From NCBI GenBank assembly GCA_964424545.1, contig CAYRJN010000085.1:1-15560 (forward strand): a stretch of 15,560 bases of DNA, written 5' to 3'. The notes beneath the pieces are model-generated. The model made no database searches. It worked only from the letters and a program-made list of their open reading frames with translations, and had not been told where the DNA came from. The translations under genes and the position numbers were made by a program. Positions 8,362-15,176 of this stretch are shown here, piece by piece (positions within the stretch are counted from its first letter, which is position 1; every line of letters starts with the position of its first letter). This DNA is from JAUVIB01 sp964424545. Lineage in GTDB: Bacteria > Calditrichota > Calditrichia > Calditrichales > Calditrichaceae.

Positions 8362-9756
8362 TTAAAGTTTAAAATATTTATCAAAATCCATTTCAAAGCT
8401 TTTCGGCCTATACTCTCCGCTCCGTTTATCCAAAATATAATCGCCTTGAATATCATTGCGGGAAATTTTCTCCAAAGCCTCGATAAACACATCCACTTCC
8501 GTCCGGTCATTATAAATACCGAAGCTCATACGCACCGCTCCGGGTATGACGCTGCGGTCATGATGAAGGATACGCTCCTCCAAGGCTTTATTTTCTTCTC
8601 TTGACACGGCTAACAATGTTTTGATATACGGGTGAGCGCAAAAACAACCGTTGCGCACCCCGATGGCGCTCTCATAATTTAAAATGGAGGCAACGAGCGC
8701 ATGAGGGATATCGCCGACATTAAAAGAAATTACGCCGAGACGATTAGCGACCTCCTCTTCATCCGTGGAACCGAAGATTGTAATTCCTGGAATTTTTTTC
8801 ATTTTGTGAAGAGCGTACTTTGTCAACTCCGCTTCATGATCGGCCACATTGTCCATACCGACCTCCTCAACAACCTGCAAGGCTCTGGCCAAAGCAATAG
8901 CGCCTACCACATTAGGCGTACCGGCTTCCTCTTTTTCCGGAACATCCGTCCAGAACACATGATCTATCGAAACGACATCCACCGTTCCTCCGCCCACATA
9001 ATCAGGATCGCCTTCGGCGAACGCGCTGCGGTTAGCGATCAACACGCCGAGACCAAAGGGGGCGTATATTTTATGAGCGGAAAAAGCAAGATAATCAATA
9101 TGGGTGGGATCATCCTGGCTTTTCATGTCTATTGCGCGATGCGGCGCCAATTGAGCGGCATCCACCATAAATTCGGCGTTATAGCGATGAACTAATTCGG
9201 CTATTTCGTCAATGGGATTGATATAGCCTGTTACATTGGAAGCTCCGGTAATAGAGACCAAGGCTACCTGCGACTTATATTCTTCCAATTTACTTCTCAA
9301 ATCCCTCATATCGAGCCGGCTGTTTTTATCCACATTGATATGCACAACGGGCGCCCTCATACGCCAAGGCAAATCATTTGAATGATGCTCCATTATTGAA
9401 GTAAAAATGACACTATCTTTTTTCAGTGGAATGCGTCTGGCAAGTTTATTGATGGCCTCGGTAGCATTTTTACCGAATATGATAGTATGTTCTTCGTCCT
9501 GAATTTTAAAAAAACGGCGCACAATTTCTCTGCTCTGTTCATACAAATGTGTAGCTAATTGAGATTTAAAACCTGTGCCCCGATGAATACTGGCATACCA
9601 CTCCATAAATTCATTAACCGTCTTCAAAACCGGTTTGAGCGTCGGCGTACTGGCGGCATTATCCAGGAAGATATAACGTTTTTCTTCTCCGGATAAAGTC
9701 GGCACCAGTTTATCCGCACCAACAAGCTCGGTTTTTATGTTATTGATCGTATACAT
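8362..9756 (-). CDS. Cysteine desulfurase-like (SufS/CsdA-type) class V PLP-dependent enzyme
   Basis: This fold-type I PLP enzyme is likely a cysteine desulfurase or related lyase giving alanine and enzyme-bound sulfur. Class V landmarks are present: FLDNAAST near the N-terminus, the cofactor-stacking region EHHSND (H124), VDAAQ (D199, Q202), SAHK with Schiff-base lysine K229, and an EAGTPN segment. The catalytic-loop equivalent VRNGCFCAHP has C373 in the position of the SufS active-site cysteine, plus an extra cysteine at 371. At 464 residues it is longer than typical SufS (about 400), mostly through a tail of about 35 residues. AAGGA lies 7 bases before the ATG. No sufBCD or iscU is nearby, so a role outside general Fe-S assembly is plausible. 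Selenocysteine lyase or another class V activity cannot be excluded. Confidence 0.85.
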   Translation of the reverse strand: MYTINNIKTELVGADKLVPTLSGEEKRYIFLDNAASTPTLKPVLKTVNEFMEWYASIHRGTGFKSQLATHLYEQSREIVRRFFKIQDEEHTIIFGKNATEAINKLARRIPLKKDSVIFTSIMEHHSNDLPWRMRAPVVHINVDKNSRLDMRDLRSKLEEYKSQVALVSITGASNVTGYINPIDEIAELVHRYNAEFMVDAAQLAPHRAIDMKSQDDPTHIDYLAFSAHKIYAPFGLGVLIANRSAFAEGDPDYVGGGTVDVVSIDHVFWTDVPEKEEAGTPNVVGAIALARALQVVEEVGMDNVADHEAELTKYALHKMKKIPGITIFGSTDEEEVANRLGVISFNVGDIPHALVASILNYESAIGVRNGCFCAHPYIKTLLAVSREENKALEERILHHDRSVIPGAVRMSFGIYNDRTEVDVFIEALEKISRNDIQGDYILDKRSGEYRPKSFEMDFDKYFKL

Positions 9757-9802
9757 TTCATTTTCCTTGATTAAAATTTATCCGCTTTCATACTACATTC
9801 AT

Positions 9803-9818
9803 GTATCGGAATTTCAAA
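9803..9818 (-). repeat. Intergenic motif 1, copy B (GTATCGGAATTTCAAA on the plus strand)
   Basis: This is identical over 16 bases to copy A and lies 47 bases upstream of the PLP enzyme ATG. On the minus strand TTGAAA (9817-9812) followed 16 bases later by TAGTAT (9795-9790) would make a reasonable sigma-70-like promoter for the PLP enzyme/AlaX operon. The other two copies do not share this -10, so the promoter reading is tentative. Confidence 0.55.
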
Positions 9819-9904
9819 AGATAACATTTTTCAGACAATCCATTTTTTTTGTATTATTCTCAATTTTGAATTTTCTATATTATACATAGTTCACATGGGC
9901 GGCA

Positions 9905-9937
9905 TTTTAGATTTTCCGATTAATCGGAGAATTCTCC
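9905..9937 (-). repeat. Intergenic motif 2, copy B, with two overlapping palindromes
   Basis: TTTTAGATTTTCCGATTAA at 9905-9923 repeats copy A exactly. It runs into the perfect palindrome TCCGATTAATCGGA (9915-9928), which overlaps a second perfect palindrome GGAGAATTCTCC (9926-9937). The pair could be operator sites for dimeric regulators, or hairpins in RNA crossing this gap. There is no T-tract, so it is not an intrinsic terminator. Confidence 0.6.
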
Positions 9938-9943
9938 ATTTCG

Positions 9944-10020
9944 GTCATTCCTACATGTTTTAAGCGGAATCTAAATCTTGCCATTGTCTACATTCGGATT
10001 CCTTCTTTCGAAGGAATGAC
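9944..10020. repeat. 77-base element with 9-base terminal inverted repeats
   Basis: GTCATTCCT (9944-9952) and AGGAATGAC (10012-10020) are exact inverted copies at the two ends. The right end also forms a tight hairpin, ATTCCTTC (9998-10005) with GAAGGAAT (10010-10017) around a 4-base loop, and GGAATC/GATTCC pair inside. The size and ends resemble a small palindromic dispersed repeat (MITE- or REP-like). No T-tract follows the hairpin on either strand. Mobility is inferred only. Confidence 0.5.
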
Positions 10021-10096
10021 ACGTTGACGATTCTATTCGCACCTTTTTCATTAATCACTTTGCGAAGCAATACAAGCAATGTTCCTTACTAACTTA

Positions 10097-11116
10097 CTAC
10101 TCCGCTAATAGGCTTTGCGCTTTATCTTTATGTTCGGCAATTTTCTGCAAAACTTTAGTCGCTAATTTCAATGCTTTTAAACCGTCTTCACCCGTAACGA
10201 GCGGCGCGACATTATTCAAAATAGCGTCCGTAAACGTGCGTAATTCGCGACGTAAAGGATTAATATTTTTTCGTTCAAGACGGTTGTATTTTATCTCTTT
10301 TTTAATAGCTCCATGTTCGATTTCGCCGAGAGAGAAAGCCAGCGTTCCGTCATGAAAAGGCTGTTGATCATTTTTTGGGATATAAAAAATTTCCGAAAAT
10401 CCCTCGGCAAAATCCATGGAAATATATGCATTCTTTTGGAAGATGCGCATTTTACGCATTTTTTTGGCGGAAATCCGGCTGGCAGTAACATTAGCCACGC
10501 AGCCGTTTTCAAATTCAATGCGCGCATTAGCGATATCTACCGTATCGGAAATTACTCCTACACCGCTGGCGTCTATGTGAACCGGCTTACTTTTCACCAA
10601 ATAGGAAATTAAATCCAAATCGTGAATCATTAAATCGAGAATAACAGCCACATCGGTGCCGCGCGGATTAAAAGATGCCAGCCGGTGCGCTTCAATAAAT
10701 ATCGGCGCCAAATTCACATCGTGCAAAGAAAGAACCGCCGGATTAAAACGTTCAATATGGCCTACTTGAATAATACGTTTGTTTTCTTTTGCCTTTGCTA
10801 CGAGTTTTTCAGCTTGTTCAACAGTTTCCGTAATAGGCTTTTCCAGAAATACATGTTTACCCGCCTCCAAAGCTTTCATAGCTATGTGATAATGAAAACT
10901 TGTCGGCGTAACAATATCTATGGCATCGATATTCTCGATCAGGCTTTCCAAAGAAGTATACATATCAAGATTTAAATTTTTTGCCACATTATTCATTTTT
11001 TCCGAATCCACATCATATATCCCAACAACTTCCGCATCGGGGATTTCTTTATATAACTTTGCGTGCAGCGAGCCAAGATGTCCGACTCCCACGATTCCTA
11101 CTTTTACTTTATTCAT
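10097..11116 (-). CDS. Gfo/Idh/MocA-family NAD(P)-dependent oxidoreductase (possibly GnnA-like)
   Basis: This probable sugar or nucleotide-sugar dehydrogenase has 339 residues from the chosen ATG at 11116. An N-terminal Rossmann fold carries GIVGVGHLG (7-15), followed by the family signature FLEKPITET (EKP at 92-94) and VGHIERFNPAV (118-128). The C-terminal substrate domain has LDLMIHDLDLI with the usual catalytic His-Asp. The GHIERFNP wording resembles relatives that oxidise UDP-GlcNAc for lipid A (GnnA) or other envelope sugars, but the family is diverse and no lpx genes are present. A TTG two codons upstream (11122) would also be in frame. GGAGGG sits across the end of the GWxTD gene, 10 bases from the ATG, which is preferred because MNKVKVGIVG is a typical start. 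It is almost certainly co-transcribed with the GWxTD gene. Confidence 0.9.
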   Translation of the reverse strand: MNKVKVGIVGVGHLGSLHAKLYKEIPDAEVVGIYDVDSEKMNNVAKNLNLDMYTSLESLIENIDAIDIVTPTSFHYHIAMKALEAGKHVFLEKPITETVEQAEKLVAKAKENKRIIQVGHIERFNPAVLSLHDVNLAPIFIEAHRLASFNPRGTDVAVILDLMIHDLDLISYLVKSKPVHIDASGVGVISDTVDIANARIEFENGCVANVTASRISAKKMRKMRIFQKNAYISMDFAEGFSEIFYIPKNDQQPFHDGTLAFSLGEIEHGAIKKEIKYNRLERKNINPLRRELRTFTDAILNNVAPLVTGEDGLKALKLATKVLQKIAEHKDKAQSLLAE

Positions 11117-11122
11117 TCCCAA

Positions 11123-12403
11123 TTACCCTCCGTTTCCTTCATATAATGTATATTCGCCGTCTCTGTCTCTATCTATAAATGTAAACTTTTCATTTCCATT
11201 GTTATATTCCCAAATTATATACGGGGCTTTATCCACCGTAGTGCGTTTATCGATTATTTTTTTCGGTTTACCGTAAAGAACTAATATTTTTCCGCGATCT
11301 GTTTGCCATCCCTCTTTAAACTTACGGGAAAACTTCGCATTTGCTTCATCCACACGTCGATAAAACTCATATTTGAGTTCATTATAATCGGAATGAGGCG
11401 TTGGATCTTTACTTTTCCAGTAATCATCAAACCATTTTTTAAATTCCTCGTTATTGAGATCGGATATGCGGTTAAACTCTTCTTTACTCAAAAGAAGCTG
11501 CATCGGGCGCAGAGCCAATTCATCCTTATATAAAAAAATCGGCTTTTCATACCAAATAATAGAAAATTTCTTGTTCGTTTTAAAAAACATTTCGTTATAC
11601 TGACCGCTTAAACTCAACTTATAATTCCCTTCAGGCAGCTCGATGGTAGGGATTTTAATAACTACGGAATCACCGTAAGCCATACGATAAATCTGCTTAA
11701 AGAGTTTCAAATCGTTTCTATGCTCTTTATAAATTCTTATGTTTATTTTTAAAGAATCGTCAATATTTTTCAAAAGTCTGAAATAAGCCCAATACGTTTT
11801 TCCGTAATCAAGAATGGAATCATTCGGATTTATGGGAATACGGTATTCGGGCGTCGGTTTATTTATTAAAAAAATCAAATCCGTTGAATGAATATTATTT
11901 TTATCTATTTTAAATTTCTTGATTTTAAAATCTCGTTTGTCAATGAACGCTTTTCGTGTTACGATATCCATAACGCTGATTACACATTGATAATCTTCTC
12001 CGTTGCCTGCCGGTTCAATATTTTCAAACTTATAAATATATAATTTATAATCTTTTGAATTGGTTTTTTTGAAGCTGTTCACAACTATCTGCTCATCCCA
12101 TGTCTCCTTAGCCACTACAACATCATTTTGCATAATCGAAGCCGTCAGTTGCAGCCCGCCAAAATATTTTCGACCCCGTTTTTCAAAAAGCACTACATCA
12201 TATTGAATGGAAAAACTAATATATACAACCGGTTTATACGTCGTGTCGTTATAATCGACAAATATCGTATAATTTACCGGCGGACGGTGGGCAACTTCAA
12301 AACCGTAGCGGGTTTTATAGTTGGTTTTCTTACCTGCCTTTTGAGCAAAAACCAAAAGCGGGATAAGAAAAAATAAAATATATATTTTAAAATTAAATTT
12401 CAT
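11123..12403 (-). CDS. Exported GWxTD-domain protein
   Basis: This 426-residue secreted or periplasmic protein has unknown function. A signal peptide is clear (1-20, cleavage likely after LLVFA, before QKAGKK) and has no lipobox cysteine. The middle (about 40-285) is beta-rich with no recognised enzyme motif. The C-terminal domain (about 295-420) matches the GWxTD family: LLLSKEEFNRISDLNNEEFKK and a charged helix precede FKEGWQTDRGKILVLYGKP, with GWQTD at 365-369, then IIWEYNNGNEKFTFIDRDRDGEY. These proteins are frequent in Acidobacteria, Ignavibacteria and relatives, and their role is not established. AGGAG lies 6 bases before the ATG. The oxidoreductase ATG follows its stop by 6 bases, suggesting an operon and a possible envelope-related link. 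Confidence 0.92.
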   Translation of the reverse strand: MKFNFKIYILFFLIPLLVFAQKAGKKTNYKTRYGFEVAHRPPVNYTIFVDYNDTTYKPVVYISFSIQYDVVLFEKRGRKYFGGLQLTASIMQNDVVVAKETWDEQIVVNSFKKTNSKDYKLYIYKFENIEPAGNGEDYQCVISVMDIVTRKAFIDKRDFKIKKFKIDKNNIHSTDLIFLINKPTPEYRIPINPNDSILDYGKTYWAYFRLLKNIDDSLKINIRIYKEHRNDLKLFKQIYRMAYGDSVVIKIPTIELPEGNYKLSLSGQYNEMFFKTNKKFSIIWYEKPIFLYKDELALRPMQLLLSKEEFNRISDLNNEEFKKWFDDYWKSKDPTPHSDYNELKYEFYRRVDEANAKFSRKFKEGWQTDRGKILVLYGKPKKIIDKRTTVDKAPYIIWEYNNGNEKFTFIDRDRDGEYTLYEGNGG

Positions 12404-12676
12404 AGTTACTCCTGAATGAGAAATTTAACTTCTCTCAAATATCAAAGCAAATACTATTATCATTTCTATCTCATATTCTCAAAATATATTTTAGTAAAAT
12501 TGAGCCTACTCATTTTATCTTACAATAAATATTTTTATTGTGAAATCCCTGCGGTGTCGTTGCAGCCTTTTGGAAAACGTCCCATTTTTTTTCGAATCAT
12601 TTTCTCTTAAAACGATAACACTTATAAAATGGACAATTTAGATTTTACTTTTTTTATATTTAATCTTAATTTTATA

Positions 12677-12692
12677 GTATCCGAATTTCAAA
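12677..12692 (-). repeat. Intergenic motif 1, copy C (GTATCCGAATTTCAAA on the plus strand)
   Basis: This differs from copies A and B at a single base (CCG for CGG), and the match to copy A extends leftwards through TTATA. It is 274 bases upstream of the GWxTD ATG. Here the motif 2 core lies to the left of motif 1, the reverse of the order at the other two sites, so the two motifs are not one fixed element. Confidence 0.55.
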
Positions 12693-12738
12693 GTGTACGC
12701 TTATTACATCTATTTTTCAAAATAGAAAAAATAAATCT

Positions 12739-12844
12739 CCCCTGATAAAAAAAGGGGTGAGGGGGTTGTGACAAATATCGGAATTATTGAATAATTAAAA
12801 CCGGACAACCCCTATAGTCCCTTTTTTTTAGGGAACGGTTTTAA
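12739..12844. repeat. Cluster of nested inverted repeats upstream of nhaC
   Basis: Four pairings can be read: CCCCT (12739-12743) with AGGGG (12753-12757); GGGGTTGT (12762-12769) with ACAACCCC (12805-12812); TTAAAACCG (12795-12803) with CGGTTTTAA (12836-12844); and TCCCT (12818-12822) with AGGGA (12830-12834) inside the third. The second and third overlap, so they cannot both form at once. It resembles CCCCT/AGGGG-type dispersed intergenic repeats. As nhaC leader RNA it could form alternative structures. No known riboswitch was recognised. Confidence 0.5.
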
Positions 12845-12925
12845 TCTGTTTTTCTATTTGTGCAATTCGACATTAATCAATTTGTAAAACTATGTTCTTG
12901 CAAAATACACATTACGGATAATTCA

Positions 12926-14833
12926 ATGAAAAAAATATTTCTTATTTTAATATTATATATATCGTTTGCAAAAGCGGCAGAACAATCTTTCCTTAATGAT
13001 AGAAAAACAGTATATCTTAGCGGCGTTTCCTATAGCCTAACGTTTAGCATACCGGACGCGGCCTTCGCCGATTCTTCAGCCGCTATCGATATAACACACA
13101 ATAATAAAATTATCTTTACACAACCCATAAGCAAAAGAGCGGAACTAAAGGAAACCCTTATAATAAATGATGTTAATTTTCCCGAATCAGGGCTTTATAC
13201 AATCGAAATCGGCGGACTGAATGAAAACATACGGGTCATCCCCGGCTGGTTCAGTCTGCTTCCGCCTCTTGCGGCCATTTTGCTGGCCCTGATATTCAGG
13301 CATGTATTAATCGCTCTTTTTGCCGGAATCTGGTTAGGATCGATATTTATATATAACAACAATCCATTCATCGGATTCCTTTACGCCTTGTCCGAATATA
13401 TCGTCAAAGCGCCGGCCAACCCCGAACGTACAGCCATATTAATTTTCAGTCTTACCTTAGGCGGTATGGTCGGTGTTATCAGTAAAATGGGCGGGGCGCA
13501 GGGTATCGTACAATCTCTTTCGAAATATGCTTCGGATGCCCGCCGCGGTCAGATGGCTACATGGGCTATGGGAATACTCATTTTTTTTGACGATTATGCC
13601 AACACGTTGATTGTGGGCAACACCATGCGTCCCCTTACCGACAAACTGCGCATCAGCCGTGAAAAGCTGGCCTATCTTGTCGATGCCACCGCGGCGCCGG
13701 TTGCGAATATTGCCATCATTTCAACATGGATCGGTTATGAGCTTAGCCTCATCAATGACTCTTTTCAAAAAATCGGACTGCATGACAACGCTTATATTAC
13801 TTTTTTTAAAACCATACCGTACAATTTTTATCCTTTATTTACGCTTGCTTTCGGGTTCTTTGTCGCCTGGTTTAACCGCGATATGTTTTCGATGTACAAA
13901 GCCGAAAAGCGGGCGGGAAAAGGCGAAGGATTGCTTAAAAAGGACGCCGCGCCTCTTGCCGACGTCAATAATCCCGAATTGCGAATGAAAGATAATATTC
14001 AGCCGCGCTGGTATAACGGAATGATTCCCATATTTACCGTTATCGTCGTTACTTTGCTGGGATTATGGTTCACGGGTTTATCGGCATCGTCTGCCATAGA
14101 TAAAAAATCGATGGGATTGATCGAATATATCAGCCTTGTGATAGGCAATTCGGATTCTTTCGCGGTATTAATGTGGGGCGCGTTTATCGGCAGCGTTCCG
14201 GCCATTATGCTTTCTATCCGCCAAAAGCTGCTTAATCTAAACGAAGCCATAGGCGCTTGGGTCGGCGGGGTTAAATCTATGGTGATGGCAGCTCTGATTC
14301 TCACCTTGGCATGGACAATCGGTAATATTTGCGCAGATTTACAGACAGCGCCTTATGTTATAGCAAAAACCGAAACGATTTTATCCCCTCACCTGCTGCC
14401 CTTGCTATCTTTTTTAATTGCCGGTATCATCGCCTTCTCAACAGGCACATCCTGGGGGACTATGGCTATTTTAACGCCCATCGTAATCCCCCTGGCCTAT
14501 CAGCTTCCGGCGCTTAATCCTAATATCGACGCTTCACTACAAAATGTCATTTTTTTAAGCTCCATTGCCGCTATTCTTGCAGGGGCTACTTTTGGCGATC
14601 ATTGTTCGCCGATTTCAGATACTACGATTCTCTCTTCAATGGCCTCGGGATCCGACCATATTGACCACGTAAGAACGCAGCTTCCTTACGCTCTAATGGC
14701 AGCGGCGATTAGTATTATATTCGGTTATCTTCCCGCCGGATATGGAATTTACGGTTGGGAATCTTTAATTGCAGGCATCATTATTACAATAATTGTTATC
14801 CGCCTTTTCGGAAAAAAGGTTAAACGCGTTTAG
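12926..14833 (+). CDS. nhaC: NhaC-family Na+/H+ antiporter with exported N-terminal domain
   Basis: This inner-membrane antiporter is expected to expel Na+ (or exchange another cation or metabolite) in return for protons. The 635 residues begin with a signal-like helix (MKKIFLILILYISFAKA), then a beta-rich domain of about 85 residues ending VNFPESGLYTIEIGG, then the transporter from about 108 with ten or more hydrophobic segments. Family hallmarks are GGMVGVISKMGGAQG (179-193), FFDDYANTLIVGNTMRPLTD (220-239), LVDATAAPVANIAIISTW (251-268), STGTSWGT (505-512) and GATFGDHCSPISDTT (553-567). The ATG at 12926 is chosen over an in-frame GTG at 12860, because it begins the signal sequence and has GGA 7 bases ahead. 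Typical NhaC proteins lack the N-terminal domain. Family is firm; the transported ion is inferred. Confidence 0.93.
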   Translation: MKKIFLILILYISFAKAAEQSFLNDRKTVYLSGVSYSLTFSIPDAAFADSSAAIDITHNNKIIFTQPISKRAELKETLIINDVNFPESGLYTIEIGGLNENIRVIPGWFSLLPPLAAILLALIFRHVLIALFAGIWLGSIFIYNNNPFIGFLYALSEYIVKAPANPERTAILIFSLTLGGMVGVISKMGGAQGIVQSLSKYASDARRGQMATWAMGILIFFDDYANTLIVGNTMRPLTDKLRISREKLAYLVDATAAPVANIAIISTWIGYELSLINDSFQKIGLHDNAYITFFKTIPYNFYPLFTLAFGFFVAWFNRDMFSMYKAEKRAGKGEGLLKKDAAPLADVNNPELRMKDNIQPRWYNGMIPIFTVIVVTLLGLWFTGLSASSAIDKKSMGLIEYISLVIGNSDSFAVLMWGAFIGSVPAIMLSIRQKLLNLNEAIGAWVGGVKSMVMAALILTLAWTIGNICADLQTAPYVIAKTETILSPHLLPLLSFLIAGIIAFSTGTSWGTMAILTPIVIPLAYQLPALNPNIDASLQNVIFLSSIAAILAGATFGDHCSPISDTTILSSMASGSDHIDHVRTQLPYALMAAAISIIFGYLPAGYGIYGWESLIAGIIITIIVIRLFGKKVKRV

Positions 14834-15176
14834 ATTGCAATTCTACATAAAAATCTGTGTTACGATCCAAGAACCCGCCTAACAATAATTTGCATAACTT
14901 ATTGATTTTAATTATATTAATCGTTATTATATAACATTTGAATTATGACGGTTTGCATTGCCATCTTTCGGATTACAACGGTATTGTTTTTTGATTTTAA
15001 AATTATCAAACGCACTAAACAGAAACCTGTGTATTTTATGGGGGGAAATAATTTTACCGTTTTAATTATCGATATTAAGGGGTATTTGCATTGTTTATAT
15101 ATTTTTATACATCTACTGAATAATGAACTCATCTTTTTATTTATATCATTTTAACTTGTGTTAACAGGAAAATTTC
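14834..15176. other. Intergenic region, 343 bases, no gene seen
   Basis: This AT-rich spacer lies between nhaC and the protein kinase gene, both on the plus strand. No intrinsic terminator with a stem and T-tract was found after the nhaC stop. Two short overlapping open frames (14945-15154 plus, 14917-15132 minus) have no ribosome binding site and low-complexity hydrophobic translations. A possible kinase promoter is listed separately. Confidence 0.5.
14902..14930 (+). promoter_or_regulatory. Possible sigma-70-type promoter upstream of the kinase gene
   Basis: TTGATT (14902-14907) and TATTAT (14925-14930) are separated by 17 bases, four and five matches to the housekeeping hexamers. It would give a leader of about 240 bases before the kinase ATG. 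In sequence this AT-rich such matches arise easily by chance. Confidence 0.28.

Larger units (their letters stand above)
9757..10096. other. Intergenic region, 340 bases, rich in inverted repeats; no gene seen
   Basis: This gap separates the oxidoreductase gene (3' end at 10097) from the 5' end of the PLP enzyme gene. It holds motif 1 copy B, motif 2 copy B, two overlapping perfect palindromes (9915-9937) and a 77-base element with terminal inverted repeats (9944-10020). No open frame with a ribosome binding site is visible. Confidence 0.6.
12404..12925. other. Divergent intergenic region, 522 bases, no gene seen
   Basis: This gap lies between two divergent genes (GWxTD leftward, nhaC rightward) and must hold promoters for both. 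It contains an AT-rich hairpin (ACAATAAA 12522-12529 with TTTATTGT 12534-12541), the motif 2 core (12637-12646), motif 1 copy C (12677-12692) and a nested inverted-repeat cluster (12739-12844). Open frames within it are short and lack ribosome binding sites. Confidence 0.6.

Noticed and set aside
8701..9195. 164-codon plus-strand open frame
   Set aside because: It lies wholly antisense within the PLP enzyme gene, which has clear family motifs; the antisense frame has none.
9998..10017. Hairpin as terminator of the oxidoreductase gene
   Set aside because: The stem is strong, but no T-tract follows on the minus strand; it fits better as part of the inverted-repeat element.
11117..11122. TTG start two codons upstream for the oxidoreductase
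   Set aside because: It is possible, since the GGAGGG spacing is short but usable, but MNKVKVGIVG from the ATG is the usual family start.
12416..12610. Open frame of 64 codons in the divergent gap
   Set aside because: Low-complexity translation without a ribosome binding site or recognisable motif, in a very AT-rich spacer.
12860..12925. Upstream GTG start for nhaC adding 22 residues
   Set aside because: The extra residues would bury the signal sequence, and the GTG has no ribosome binding site; the ATG at 12926 fits better.
14945..15154. Short plus-strand open frame (69 codons) between nhaC and the kinase
   Set aside because: No ribosome binding site, an AT-driven hydrophobic translation, and an opposing frame of similar length covers the same bases.
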